From positions 190,329,794-190,393,793 of the forward strand of contig CP136064.1 of assembly GCA_032622095.1 (NCBI GenBank): a stretch of 64,000 bases of DNA, read 5' to 3'. The notes under the pieces were generated by a model. The model saw nothing but the letters and a program-made list of their open reading frames with translations, ran no database searches and had not been told where the DNA came from. Positions within the stretch are counted from its first letter, which is position 1; every line of letters starts with the position of its first letter. The DNA comes from Siphonodentalium dalli. Taxonomy: Eukaryota; Mollusca; Scaphopoda; Gadilida; Siphonodentaliidae. Positions 22,430-34,869 of this stretch are shown here, piece by piece. Both the position numbers and the translations under genes were made by a program.

Positions 22430-22716
22430 AGAAATACTTTTGCACGAAAGTTAAAATTCGATTATGACGGTTTTGGTGATATTAATGGATGTAAATAATA
22501 GAAACAGCTTTCCCCATCGTATTTTCCGCGTGAAATCACGAAAACGAAAAAATTACTTTTCTGTATGCTCCGATGATATGCTCCGTGGTATTGTCCTTAT
22601 ATTGCAGTGTAATTTCTATCATTTTATATTGAGATTAACATACTTCTTTTTTTTCGTGGGAAATCAAAGGATTTATTATTTGTCGACAATAATATGGCCT
22701 TGCAATTTTACGGGCC

Positions 22717-22788
22717 GGGGATGTAGCTCAGTGGTAGAGCGTTCGCTTCGCATGTGAAAGGCCCCGGGTTCAATCCCCGGCATCTCCA
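22717..22788 (+). tRNA. tRNA-Ala-CGC: tRNA-Ala (CGC), copy c, unit 15
   Basis: Identical to the c reference. Confidence 0.97.
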
Positions 22789-23560
22789 AGGAAGGCGAAT
22801 TTTGTTACAATATCTTGCACTATATTTCATCAATGGCGGGTTTTGGTAAATTTTTACCCCATTCAATCTCATACAAAATTTATAGCACTCGATCTATTTT
22901 ATCAGAGGCTGCTTTTTGGTAATGTTTTGCACTATTCAAATCTCGCACAAAATCCCATGTGTACATTGTCCTGTATTTTTTATAATTTGTTTTATATATC
23001 AGTTCGTTTCATCCCATATTTTAGTTGCGGGAGGTAGCGTCTGTTTCACAGCATCACCCATAGAGACAAGTTGACGTCACAGACATGATGCACCATTCGT
23101 TCGCAATATGGACACCCAATAATTTAGTTGGTTGTTTGATTACGACATGTTCAAGATCGAAAATTGGGATCGTCAAGGTCGGTCTCGGAATATTGTTAAA
23201 TGGACACAACTCGTTTAAACCTCAAACAGTACGTATACCTAATATGGAAGTCGGAACAATGCAGGTCGATAAATACACGAAACACCGTTATACTCTAAAA
23301 ATAGTCTTATCGAAATCACATTAATTTGACAGCTGTTTTCAATTATTTTTTCTCACAGATTGAGACAAACGCTCTTTATGCGTACCGTATAAGGAATATA
23401 TAAACAATGAACGCTCGATCTTTATTGTCTCGTGCTGATTAATTTTCCGAAAACAATATGACTTGAATAAGTCACGACATGATATGTATACATTTCATGT
23501 ATTTCTCGACACATTTTGACCCCGAACCGGGCCTGACGAGGAGGGTGTGTTCTTTGGCCT

Positions 23561-23632
23561 GGGGATGTAGCTCAGTGGTAGAGCGTTCGCTTTGCATGTG
23601 AAAGGCCCCGGGTTCGATCCCCGGCATCTCCA
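23561..23632 (+). tRNA. tRNA-Ala-TGC: tRNA-Ala (TGC), copy a, unit 16
   Basis: Identical to the a reference. Confidence 0.97.
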
Positions 23633-23872
23633 GCACAGTGCTTTCTTTTTATTTGTATGTATGAAGTTTTAATTGCACATGCCGCTGTTATGACTGACTG
23701 TCGTGATTTCATATACTGGAAAGTCACCATTTGTGAATCGAAACGTTCCGTCCTATATGCATAGCTATTAAATCACAACAAAGCAAATTTACCACTTCAT
23801 CTGACTTCTCATCGAATAATAAATAGCTGTCTAATGTAGTCTCCAAACTTTGACGGACAAATTATATCAGTT

Positions 23873-23944
23873 GGGGATGTAGCTCAGTGGTAGAGCGTTC
23901 GCTTTGCATGTGAAAGGCCCCGGGTTCGATCCCCGGCATCTCCA
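23873..23944 (+). tRNA. tRNA-Ala-TGC: tRNA-Ala (TGC), copy b, unit 16
   Basis: Gene identical to the b reference; leader variant AATTATATC. Confidence 0.97.
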
Positions 23945-24231
23945 AGAAATACTTTTGCACGAAAGTTAAAATTCGATTATGACGGTTTTGGTGATATTAA
24001 TGGATGTAAATAATAGAAACAGCTTTCCCCATCGTATTTTCCGCGTGAAATCACGAAAACGAAAAAATTACTTTTCTGTATGCTCCGATGATATGCTCCG
24101 TGGTATTGTCCTTATATTGCAGTGTAATTTCTATCATTTTATATTGAGATTAACATACTTCTTTTTTTTCGTGGGAAATCAAAGGATTTATTATTTGTCG
24201 ACAATAATATGGCCTTGCAATTTTACGGGCC

Positions 24232-24303
24232 GGGGATGTAGCTCAGTGGTAGAGCGTTCGCTTCGCATGTGAAAGGCCCCGGGTTCAATCCCCGGCATCT
24301 CCA
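24232..24303 (+). tRNA. tRNA-Ala-CGC: tRNA-Ala (CGC), copy c, unit 16
   Basis: Identical to the c reference. Confidence 0.97.
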
Positions 24304-25075
24304 AGGAAGGCGAATTTTGTTACAATATCTTGCACTATATTTCATCAATGGCGGGTTTTGGTAAATTTTTACCCCATTCAATCTCATACAAAATTTATAG
24401 CACTCGATCTATTTTATCAGAGGCTGCTTTTTGGTAATGTTTTGCACTATTCAAATCTCGCACAAAATCCCATGTGTACATTGTCCTGTATTTTTTATAA
24501 TTTGTTTTATATATCAGTTCGTTTCATCCCATATTTTAGTTGCGGGAGGTAGCGTCTGTTTCACAGCATCACCCATAGAGACAAGTTGACGTCACAGACA
24601 TGATGCACCATTCGTTCGCAATATGGACACCCAATAATTTAGTTGGTTGTTTGATTACGACATGTTCTAGATCGAAAATTGGGATCGTCAAGGTCGGTCT
24701 CGGAATATTGTTAAATGGACACAACTCGTTTAAACCTCAAACAGTACGTATACCTAATATGGAAGTCGGAACAATGCAGGTCGATAAATACACGAAACAC
24801 CGTTATACTCTAAAAATAGTCTTATCGAAATCACATTAATTTGACAGCTGTTTTCAATTATTTTTTCTCACAGATTGAGACAAACGCTCTTTATGCGTAC
24901 CGTATAAGGAATATATAAACAATGAACGCTCGATCTTTATTGTCTCGTGCTGATTAATTTTCCGAAAACAATATGACTTGAATAAGTCACGACATGATAT
25001 GTATACATTTCATGTATTTCTCGACACATTTTGACCCCGAACCGGGCCTGACGAGGAGGGTGTGTTCTTTGGCCT

Positions 25076-25147
25076 GGGGATGTAGCTCAGTGGTAGATCG
25101 TTCGCTTTGCATGTGAAAGGCCCCGGGTTCGATCCCCGGCATCTCCA
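25076..25147 (+). tRNA. tRNA-Ala-TGC: tRNA-Ala (TGC), copy a, unit 17, D-stem broken
   Basis: G to T at 25098 (base 23) destroys a C-G pair of the four-pair D stem. Probably a weakened or inactive gene. Confidence 0.9.
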
Positions 25148-25387
25148 GCACAGTGCTTTCTTTTTATTTGTATGTATGAAGTTTTAATTGCACATGCCGC
25201 TGTTATGACTGACTGTCGTGATTTCATATACTGGAAAGTCACCATTTGTGAATCGAAACGTTCCGTCCTATATGCATAGCTATTAAATCACAACAAAGCA
25301 AATTTACCACTTCATCTGACTTCTCATCGAATAATAAATAGCTGTCTAATGTAGTCTCCAAACTTTGACGGACAAATTCTATCAGTT

Positions 25388-25459
25388 GGGGATGTAGCTC
25401 AGTGGTAGAGCGTTCGCTTTGCATGTGAAAGGCCCCGGGTTCGATTCCCGGCATCTCCA
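25388..25459 (+). tRNA. tRNA-Ala-TGC: tRNA-Ala (TGC), copy b, unit 17, T-loop variant
   Basis: C to T at 25446 (base 59, the last T-loop base). Stems are intact; the change lies inside the B box. Confidence 0.94.
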
Positions 25460-25746
25460 AGAAATACTTTTGCACGAAAGTTAAAATTCGATTATGACGG
25501 TTTTGGTGATATTAATGGATGTAAATAATAGAAACAGCTTTCCCCATCGTATTTTCCGCGTGAAATCACGAAAACGAAAAAATTACTTTTCTGTATGCTC
25601 CGATGATATGCTCCGTGGTATTGTCCTTATATTGCAGTGTAATTTCTATCATTTTATATTGAGATTAACATACTTCTTTTTTTTCGTGGGAAATCAAAGG
25701 ATTTATTATTTGTCGACAATAATATGGCCTTGCAATTTTACGGGCC

Positions 25747-25818
25747 GGGGATGTAGCTCAGTGGTAGAGCGTTCGCTTCGCATTTGAAAGGCCCCGGGTT
25801 CAATCCCCGGCATCTCCA
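25747..25818 (+). tRNA. tRNA-Ala-CGC: tRNA-Ala (CGC), copy c, unit 17, anticodon-stem mismatch
   Basis: G to T at 25784 (base 38) breaks the anticodon-stem pair that closes the loop. Function is doubtful. Confidence 0.9.
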
Positions 25819-26584
25819 AGGAAGGCGAATTTTGTTACAATATCTTGCACTATATTTCATCAATGGCGGGTTTTGGTAAATTTTTACCCCATTCAATCTC
25901 ATACAAAATTTATAGCACTCGATCTATTTTATCAGAGGCTGCTTTTTGGTAATGTTTTGCACTATTCAAATCTCGCACAAAATCCCATATGTACATTGTC
26001 CTGTATTTTTTATAATTTGTTTTATATATCAGTTCGTTTCATCCCATATTTTAGTTGCGGGAGGTAGCGTCTGTTTCACAGCATCACCCATAGAGACAAG
26101 TTGACGTCACAGACATGATGCACCATTCGTTCGCAATATGGACACCCAATAATTTAGTTGGTTGTTTGATTACGACATGTTCAAGATCGAAAATTGGGAT
26201 CGTCAAGGTCGGTCTCGGAATATTGTTAAATGGACACAACTCGTTTAAACCTCAAACAGTACGTATACCTAATATGGAAGTCGGAACGATGCAGGTCGAT
26301 AAATACACGAAACACCGTTATACTCTAAAAATAGTCTTATCGAAATCACATTAATTTGACAGCTGTTTTCAATTATTTTTTCTCACAGATTGAGACAAAC
26401 GCTCTTTATGCGTACCGTATAAGGAATATATAAACAATGAACGCTCGATTGTCTCGTGCTGATTAATTTTCCGAAAACAATATGACTTGAATAAGTCACG
26501 ACATGATATGTATACATTTCATGTATTTCTCGACACATTTTGACCCCGAACCGGGCCTGACGAGGAGGGTATGTTCTTTGGCCT

Positions 26585-26656
26585 GGGGATGTAGCTCAGT
26601 GGTAGAGCGTTCGCTTTGCATGTGAAAGGCCCCGGGTTCGATCCCCGGCATCTCCA
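26585..26656 (+). tRNA. tRNA-Ala-TGC: tRNA-Ala (TGC), copy a, unit 18
   Basis: Identical to the a reference; 6 bp are missing from the spacer around 26448. Confidence 0.97.
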
Positions 26657-26896
26657 GCACAGTGCTTTCTTTTTATTTGTATGTATGAAGTTTTAATTGC
26701 ACATGCCGCTGTTATGACTGACTGTCGTGATTTCATATACTGGAAAGTCACCATTTGTGAATCGAAACGTTCCGTCCTATATGCATAGCTATTAAATCAC
26801 AACAAAGCAAATTTACCACTTCATCTGACTTCTCATCGAATAATAAATAGCTGTCTAATGTAGTCTCCAAACTTTGACGGACAAATTCTATCAGTT

Positions 26897-26968
26897 GGGG
26901 ATGTAGCTCAGTGGTAGAGCGTTCGCTTTGCATGTGAAAGGCCCCGGGTTCGATCCCCGGCATCTCCA
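26897..26968 (+). tRNA. tRNA-Ala-TGC: tRNA-Ala (TGC), copy b, unit 18
   Basis: Identical to the b reference. Confidence 0.97.
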
Positions 26969-27263
26969 AGAAATACTTTTGCACGAAAGTTAAAATTCGA
27001 TTATGACGGTTTTGGTGATATTAATGGATGTAAATAATAGAAACAGCTTTCCCCATCGTTTTTCCGCGTGAAATCACGAAAACGAAAAAATTACTTTTCT
27101 GTATGCTCCGATGATATGCTCCGATGCTCCGTGGTATTGTGTCCTTATATTGCAGTGTAATTTCTATCATTTTATATTGAGATTAACATACTTCTTTTTT
27201 TCGTGGGAAATCAAAGGATTTATTATTTGTCGACAATAATATGGCCTTGCAATTTTACGGGCC

Positions 27264-27334
27264 GGGGATGTAGCTCAGTGGTAGAGCGTTCGCTTCGCAT
27301 GTGAAAGGCCCCGGTTCAATCCCCGGCATCTCCA
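27264..27334 (+). tRNA. tRNA-Ala-CGC: tRNA-Ala (CGC), copy c, unit 18, one-base deletion
   Basis: Only 71 nt: one G of the CCGGG T-stem arm is missing, leaving four pairs and an unpaired C. The B box core GGTTCAATCCC is still readable. Likely a defective copy. Confidence 0.88.
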
Positions 27335-28106
27335 AGGAAGGCGAATTTTGTTACAATATCTTGCACTATATTTCATCAATGGCGGGTTTTGGTAAATTTT
27401 TACCCCATTCAATCTCATACAAAATTTATAGCACTCGATCTATTTTATCAGAGGCTGCTTTTTGGTAATGTTTTGCACTATTCAAATCTCGCACAAAATC
27501 CCATGTGTACATTGTCCTGTATTTTTTATAATTTGTTTTATATATCAGTTCGTTTCATCCCATATTTTAGTTGCGGGAGGTAGCGTCTGTTTCACAGCAT
27601 CACCCATAGAGACAAGTTGACGTCACAGACATGATGCACCATTCGTTCGCAATATGGACACCCAATAATTTAGTTGGTTGTTTGATTACGACATGTTCAA
27701 GATCGAAAATTGGGATCGTCAAGGTCGGTCTCGGAATATTGTTAAATGGACACAACTCGTTTAAACCTCAAACAGTACGTATACCTAATATGGAAGTCGG
27801 AACAATGCAGGTCGATAAATACACGAAACACCGTTATACTCTAAAAATAGTCTTATCGAAATCACATTAATTTGACAGCTGTTTTCAATTATTTTTTCTC
27901 ACAGATTGAGACAAACGCTCTTTATGCGTACCGTATAAGGAATATATAAACACTGAACGCTCGATCTTTATTGTCTCGTGCTGATTAATTTTCCGAAAAC
28001 AATATGACTTGAATAAGTCACGACATGATATGTATACATTTCATGTATTTCTCGACACATTTTGACCCCGAACCGGGCCTGACGAGGAGGGTATGTTCTT
28101 TGGCCT

Positions 28107-28178
28107 GGGGATGTAGCTCAGTGGTAGAGCGTTCGCTTTGCACGTGAAAGGCCCCGGGTTCGATCCCCGGCATCTCCA
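28107..28178 (+). tRNA. tRNA-Ala-TGC: tRNA-Ala (TGC), copy a, unit 19, C38 variant
   Basis: Reference C38 copy. The anticodon loop reads TTTGCAC instead of TTTGCAT, a T to C change at 28143 (base 37 of the gene, canonical position 38). The anticodon is unchanged. Thirteen other a copies further right share it. Confidence 0.96.
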
Positions 28179-28418
28179 GCACAGTGCTTTCTTTTTATTT
28201 GTATGTATGAAGTTTTAATTGCACATGCCGCTGTTATGACTGACTGTCGTGATTTCATATACTGGAAAGTCACCATTTGTGAATCGAAACGTTCCGTCCT
28301 ATATGCATAGCTATTAAATCACAACAAAGCAAATTTACCACTTCATCTGACTTCTCATCGAATAATAAATAGCTGTCTAATGTAGTCTCCAAACTTTGAC
28401 GGACAAATTCTATCAGTT

Positions 28419-28490
28419 GGGGATGTAGCTCAGTGGTAGAGCGTTCGCTTTGCATGTGAAAGGCCCCGGGTTCGATCCCCGGCATCTCCA
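28419..28490 (+). tRNA. tRNA-Ala-TGC: tRNA-Ala (TGC), copy b, unit 19
   Basis: Identical to the b reference. Confidence 0.97.
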
Positions 28491-28783
28491 AGAAATACTT
28501 TTGCACGAAAGTTAAAATTCGATTATGACGGTTTTGGTGATATTAATGGATGTAAATAATAGAAACAGCTTTCCCCATCGTTTTTCCGCGTGAAATCACG
28601 AAAACGAAAAAATTACTTTTCTGTATGCTCCGATGATATGATCCGATGCTCCGTGGTATTGTGTCCTTATATTGCAGTAATTTCTATCATTTTATATTGA
28701 GATTAACATACTTCTTTTTTTCGTGGGAAATCAAAGGATTTATTATTTGTCGACAATAATATGGCCTTGCAATTTTACGGGCC

Positions 28784-28855
28784 GGGGATGTAGCTCAGTG
28801 GTAGAGCGTTCGCTTCGCATGTGAAAGGCCCCGGGTTCAATCCCCGGCATCTCCA
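28784..28855 (+). tRNA. tRNA-Ala-CGC: tRNA-Ala (CGC), copy c, unit 19
   Basis: Identical to the c reference. Confidence 0.97.
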
Positions 28856-29627
28856 AGGAAGGCGAATTTTGTTACAATATCTTGCACTATATTTCATCAA
28901 TGGCGGGTTTTGGTAAATTTTTACCCCATTCAATCTCATACAAAATTTATAGCACTCGATCTATTTTATCAGAGACTGCTTTTTGGTAATGTTTTGCACT
29001 ATTCAAATCTCGCACAAAATCCCATGTGTACATTGTCCTGTATTTTTTATAATTTGTTTTATATATCAGTTCGTTTCATCCCATATTTTAGTTGCGGGAG
29101 GTAGCGTCTGTTTCACAGCATCACCCATAGAGACAAGTTGACGTCACAGACATGATGCACCATTCGTTCGCAATATGGACACCCAATAATTTAGTTGGTT
29201 GTTTGATTACGACATGTTCAAGATCGAAAATTGGGATCGTCAAGGTCGGTCTCGGAATATTGTTAAATGGACACAATTCGTTTAAACCTCAAACAGTACG
29301 TATACCTAATATGGAAGTCGGAACAATGCAGGTCGATAAATACACGAAACACCGTTATACTCTAAAAATAGTCTTATCGAAATCACATTAATTTGACAGC
29401 TGTTTTCAATTATTTTTTCTCACAGATTGAGACAAACGCTCTTTATGCGTACCGTATAAGGAATATATAAACACTGAACGCTCGATCTTTATTGTCTCGT
29501 GCTGATTAATTTTCCGAAAACAATATGACTTGAATAAGTCACGACATGATATGTATACATTTCATGTATTTCTCGACACATTTTGACCCCGAACCGGGCC
29601 TGACGAGGAGGGTATGTTCTTTGGCCT

Positions 29628-29699
29628 GGGGATGTAGCTCAGTGGTAGAGCGTTCGCTTTGCATGTGAAAGGCCCCGGGTTCGATCCCCGGCATTTCCA
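29628..29699 (+). tRNA. tRNA-Ala-TGC: tRNA-Ala (TGC), copy a, unit 20, acceptor variant
   Basis: C to T at 29695 (base 68) makes the fourth acceptor pair G:U directly beside G3:U70. Shared only with unit 22. Confidence 0.94.
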
Positions 29700-29939
29700 G
29701 CACAGTGCTTTCTTTTTATTTGTATGTATGAAGTTTTAATTGCACATGCCGCTGTTATGACTGACTGTCGTGATTTCATATACTGGAAAGTCACCATTTG
29801 TGAATCGAAACGTTCCGTCCTATATGCAGAGCTATTAAATCACAACAAAGCAAATTTACCACTTCATCTGACTTCTCATCGAATAATAAATAGCTGTCTA
29901 ATGTAGTCTCCAAACTTTGACGGACAAATTCTATCAGTT

Positions 29940-30011
29940 GGGGATGTAGCTCAGTGGTAGAGCGTTCGCTTTGCATGTGAAAGGCCCCGGGTTCGATCCC
30001 CGGCATCTCCA
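29940..30011 (+). tRNA. tRNA-Ala-TGC: tRNA-Ala (TGC), copy b, unit 20
   Basis: Identical to the b reference. Confidence 0.97.
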
Positions 30012-30304
30012 AGAAATACTTTTGCACGAAAGTTAAAATTCGATTATGACGGTTTTGGTGATATTAATGGATGTAAATAATAGAAACAGCTTTCCCCATC
30101 GTTTTTCCGCGTGAAATCACGAAAACGAAAAAATTACTTTTCTGTATGCTCCGATGATATGCTCCGATGCTCCGTGGTATTGTGTCCTTATATTGCAGTA
30201 ATTTCTATCATTTTATATTGAGATTAACATACTTCTTTTTTTCGTGGGAAATCAAAGGATTTATTATTTGTCGACAATAATATGGCCTTGCAATTTTACG
30301 GGCC

Positions 30305-30376
30305 GGGGATGTAGCTCAGTGGTAGAGCGTTCGCTTCGCATGTGAAAGGCCCCGGGTTCAATCCCCGGCATCTCCA
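30305..30376 (+). tRNA. tRNA-Ala-CGC: tRNA-Ala (CGC), copy c, unit 20
   Basis: Identical to the c reference. Confidence 0.97.
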
Positions 30377-31148
30377 AGGAAGGCGAATTTTGTTACAATA
30401 TCTTGCACTATATTTCATCAATGGCGGGTTTTGGTAAATTTTTACCCCATTCAATCTCATACAAAATTTATAGCACTCGATCTATTTTATCAGAGACTGC
30501 TTTTTGGTAATGTTTTGCACTATTCAAATCTCGCACAAAATCCCATGTGTACATTGTCCTGTATTTTTTATAATTTGTTTTATATATCAGTTCGTTTCAT
30601 CCCATATTTTAGTTGCGGGAGGTAGCGTCTGTTTCACAGCATCACCCATAGAGACAAGTTGACGTCACAGACATGATGCACCATTCGTTCGCAATATGGA
30701 CACCCAATAATTTAGTTGGTTGTTTGATTACGACATGTTCAAGATCGAAAATTGGGATCGTCAAGGTCGGTCTCGGAATATTGTTAAATGGACACAATTC
30801 GTTTAAACCTCAAACAGTACGTATACCTAATATGGAAGTCGGAACAATGCAGGTCGATAAATACACGAAACACCGTTATACTCTAAAAATAGTCTTATCG
30901 AAATCACATTAATTTGACAGCTGTTTTCAATTATTTTTTCTCACAGATTGAGACAAACGCTCTTTATGCGTACCGTATAAGGAATATATAAACACTGAAC
31001 GCTCGATCTTTATTGTCTCGTGCTGATTAATTTTCCGAAAACAATATGACTTGAATAAGTCACGACATGATATGTATACATTTCATGTATTTCTCGACAC
31101 ATTTTGACCCCGAACCGGGCCTGACGAGGAGGGTATGTTCTTTGGCCT

Positions 31149-31220
31149 GGGGATGTAGCTCAGTGGTAGAGCGTTCGCTTTGCATGTGAAAGGCCCCGGG
31201 TTCGATCCCCGGCATCTCCA
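31149..31220 (+). tRNA. tRNA-Ala-TGC: tRNA-Ala (TGC), copy a, unit 21
   Basis: Identical to the a reference. Confidence 0.97.
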
Positions 31221-31460
31221 GCACAGTGCTTTCTTTTTATTTGTATGTATGAAGTTTTAATTGCACATGCCGCTGTTATGACTGACTGTCGTGATTTCAT
31301 ATACTGGAAAGTCACCATTTGTGAATCGAAACGTTCCGTCCTATATGCAGAGCTATTAAATCACAACAAAGCAAATTTACCACTTCATCTGACTTCTCAT
31401 CGAATAATAAATAGCTGTCTAATGTAGTCTCCAAACTTTGACGGACAAATTCTATCAGTT

Positions 31461-31532
31461 GGGGATGTAGCTCAGTGGTAGAGCGTTCGCTTTGCATGTG
31501 AAAGGCCCCGGGTTCGATCCCCGGCATCTCCA
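31461..31532 (+). tRNA. tRNA-Ala-TGC: tRNA-Ala (TGC), copy b, unit 21
   Basis: Identical to the b reference. Confidence 0.97.
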
Positions 31533-31825
31533 AGAAATACTTTTGCACGAAAGTTAAAATTCGATTATGACGGTTTTGGTGATATTAATGGATGTAAATA
31601 ATAGAAACAGCTTTCCCCATCGTTTTTCCGCGTGAAATCACGAAAACGAAAAAATTACTTTTCTGTATGCTCCGATGATATGATCCGATGCTCCGTGGTA
31701 TTGTGTCCTTATATTGCAGTAATTTCTATCATTTTATATTGAGATTAACATACTTCTTTTTTTCGTGGGAAATCAAAGGATTTATTATTTGTCGACAATA
31801 ATATGGCCTTGCAATTTTACGGGCC

Positions 31826-31897
31826 GGGGATGTAGCTCAGTGGTAGAGCGTTCGCTTCGCATGTGAAAGGCCCCGGGTTCAATCCCCGGCATCTCCA
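31826..31897 (+). tRNA. tRNA-Ala-CGC: tRNA-Ala (CGC), copy c, unit 21
   Basis: Identical to the c reference. Confidence 0.97.
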
Positions 31898-32669
31898 AGG
31901 AAGGCGAATTTTGTTACAATATCTTGCACTATATTTCATCAATGGCGGGTTTTGGTAAATTTTTACCCCATTCAATCTCATACAAAATTTATAGCACTCG
32001 ATCTATTTTATCAGAGACTGCTTTTTGGTAATGTTTTGCACTATTCAAATCTCGCACAAAATCCCATGTGTACATTGTCCTGTATTTTTTATAATTTGTT
32101 TTATATATCAGTTCGTTTCATCCCATATTTTAGTTGCGGGAGGTAGCGTCTGTTTCACAGCATCACCCATAGAGACAAGTTGACGTCACAGACATGATGC
32201 ACCATTCGTTCGCAATATGGACACCCAATAATTTAGTTGGTTGTTTGATTACGACATGTTCAAGATCGAAAATTGGGATCGTCAAGGTCGGTCTCGGAAT
32301 ATTGTTAAATGGACACAATTCGTTTAAACCTCAAACAGTACGTATACCTAATATGGAAGTCGGAACAATGCAGGTCGATAAATACACGAAACACCGTTAT
32401 ACTCTAAAAATAGTCTTATCGAAATCACATTAATTTGACAGCTGTTTTCAATTATTTTTTCTCACAGATTGAGACAAACGCTCTTTATGCGTACCGTATA
32501 AGGAATATATAAACACTGAACGCTCGATCTTTATTGTCTCGTGCTGATTAATTTTCCGAAAACAATATGACTTGAATAAGTCACGACATGATATGTATAC
32601 ATTTCATGTATTTCTCGACACATTTTGACCCCGAACCGGGCCTGACGAGGAGGGTATGTTCTTTGGCCT

Positions 32670-32741
32670 GGGGATGTAGCTCAGTGGTAGAGCGTTCGCT
32701 TTGCATGTGAAAGGCCCCGGGTTCGATCCCCGGCATTTCCA
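32670..32741 (+). tRNA. tRNA-Ala-TGC: tRNA-Ala (TGC), copy a, unit 22, acceptor variant
   Basis: Same base-68 C to T change as the a copy at 29628-29699, two units away. Confidence 0.94.
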
Positions 32742-32981
32742 GCACAGTGCTTTCTTTTTATTTGTATGTATGAAGTTTTAATTGCACATGCCGCTGTTAT
32801 GACTGACTGTCGTGATTTCATATACTGGAAAGTCACCATTTGTGAATCGAAACGTTCCGTCCTATATGCAGAGCTATTAAATCACAACAAAGCAAATTTA
32901 CCACTTCATCTGACTTCTCATCGAATAATAAATAGCTGTCTAATGTAGTCTCCAAACTTTGACGGACAAATTCTATCAGTT

Positions 32982-33053
32982 GGGGATGTAGCTCAGTGGT
33001 AGAGCGTTCGCTTTGCATGTGAAAGGCCCCGGGTTCGATCCCCGGCATCTCCA
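32982..33053 (+). tRNA. tRNA-Ala-TGC: tRNA-Ala (TGC), copy b, unit 22
   Basis: Identical to the b reference. Confidence 0.97.
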
Positions 33054-33346
33054 AGAAATACTTTTGCACGAAAGTTAAAATTCGATTATGACGGTTTTGG
33101 TGATATTAATGGATGTAAATAATAGAAACAGCTTTCCCCATCGTTTTTCCGCGTGAAATCACGAAAACGAAAAAATTACTTTTCTGTATGCTCCGATGAT
33201 ATGCTCCGATGCTCCGTGGTATTGTGTCCTTATATTGCAGTAATTTCTATCATTTTATATTGAGATTAACATACTTCTTTTTTTCGTGGGAAATCAAAGG
33301 ATTTATTATTTGTCGACAATAATATGGCCTTGCAATTTTACGGGCC

Positions 33347-33418
33347 GGGGATGTAGCTCAGTGGTAGAGCGTTCGCTTCGCATGTGAAAGGCCCCGGGTT
33401 CAATCCCCGGCATCTCCA
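33347..33418 (+). tRNA. tRNA-Ala-CGC: tRNA-Ala (CGC), copy c, unit 22
   Basis: Identical to the c reference. Confidence 0.97.
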
Positions 33419-34190
33419 AGGAAGGCGAATTTTGTTACAATATCTTGCACTATATTTCATCAATGGCGGGTTTTGGTAAATTTTTACCCCATTCAATCTC
33501 ATACAAAATTTATAGCACTCGATCTATTTTATCAGAGACTGCTTTTTGGTAATGTTTTGCACTATTCAAATCTCGCACAAAATCCCATGTGTACATTGTC
33601 CTGTATTTTTTATAATTTGTTTTATATATCAGTTCGTTTCATCCCATATTTTAGTTGCGGGAGGTAGCGTCTGTTTCACAGCATCACCCATAGAGACAAG
33701 TTGACGTCACAGACATGATGCACCATTCGTTCGCAATATGGACACCCAATAATTTAGTTGGTTGTTTGATTACGACATGTTCAAGATCGAAAATTGGGAT
33801 CGTCAAGGTCGGTCTCGGAATATTGTTAAATGGACACAATTCGTTTAAACCTCAAACAGTACGTATACCTAATATGGAAGTCGGAACAATGCAGGTCGAT
33901 AAATACACGAAACACCGTTATACTCTAAAAATAGTCTTATCGAAATCACATTAATTTGACAGCTGTTTTCAATTATTTTTTCTCACAGATTGAGACAAAC
34001 GCTCTTTATGCGTACCGTATAAGGAATATATAAACACTGAACGCTCGATCTTTATTGTCTCGTGCTGATTAATTTTCCGAAAACAATATGACTTGAATAA
34101 GTCACGACATGATATGTATACATTTCATGTATTTCTCGACACATTTTGACCCCGAACCGGGCCTGACGAGGAGGGTATGTTCTTTGGCCT

Positions 34191-34262
34191 GGGGATGTAG
34201 CTCAGTGGTAGAGCGTTCGCTTTGCATGTGAAAGGCCCCGGGTTCGATCCCCGGCATCTCCA
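34191..34262 (+). tRNA. tRNA-Ala-TGC: tRNA-Ala (TGC), copy a, unit 23
   Basis: Identical to the a reference. Confidence 0.97.
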
Positions 34263-34502
34263 GCACAGTGCTTTCTTTTTATTTGTATGTATGAAGTTTT
34301 AATTGCACATGCCGCTGTTATGACTGACTGTCGTGATTTCATATACTGGAAAGTCACCATTTGTGAATCGAAACGTTCCGTCCTATATGCAGAGCTATTA
34401 AATCACAACAAAGCAAATTTACCACTTCATCTGACTTCTCATCGAATAATAAATAGCTGTCTAATGTAGTCTCCAAACTTTGACGGACAAATTCTATCAG
34501 TT

Positions 34503-34574
34503 GGGGATGTAGCTCAGTGGTAGAGCGTTCGCTTTGCATGTGAAAGGCCCCGGGTTCGATCCCCGGCATCTCCA
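34503..34574 (+). tRNA. tRNA-Ala-TGC: tRNA-Ala (TGC), copy b, unit 23
   Basis: Identical to the b reference. Confidence 0.97.
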
Positions 34575-34869
34575 AGAAATACTTTTGCACGAAAGTTAAA
34601 ATTCGATTATGACGGTTTTGGTGATATTAATGGATGTAAATAATAGAAACAGCTTTCCCCATCGTTTTTCCGCGTGAAATCACGAAAACGAAAAAATTAC
34701 TTTTCTGTATGCTCCGATGATATGCTCCGATGCTCCGTGGTATTGTGTCCTTATATTGCAGTGTAATTTCTATCATTTTATATTGAGATTAACATACTTC
34801 TTTTTTTCGTGGGAAATCAAAGGATTTATTATTTGTCGACAATAATATGGCCTTGCAATTTTACGGGCC

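Larger units (their letters stand above)
21274..25818. repeat. Three-unit block with a shared 1515-bp subtype (units 15-17)
   Basis: All three units lack 8 bp of the ATGCTCCG minisatellite and carry an extra A in the stem-loop (CGTATTTTCC). Units 15 and 16 also share the AATTATATC leader change before tRNA b. They descend from one ancestral unit by local amplification. Confidence 0.85.

Noticed and set aside
22464-22757. 97-codon + strand frame ending SSVVERSLRM (units 15-17), and a 78-codon relative at 45981-46217
   Set aside because: The C-terminal part is the tRNA c gene read in frame, and the frame is open only because of a one-base insertion or substitution in the spacer.
29724-29906. 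60-codon + strand frame in units 20-23 and 25
   Set aside because: Opened only by a TAG to GAG change in that subfamily; no other support.
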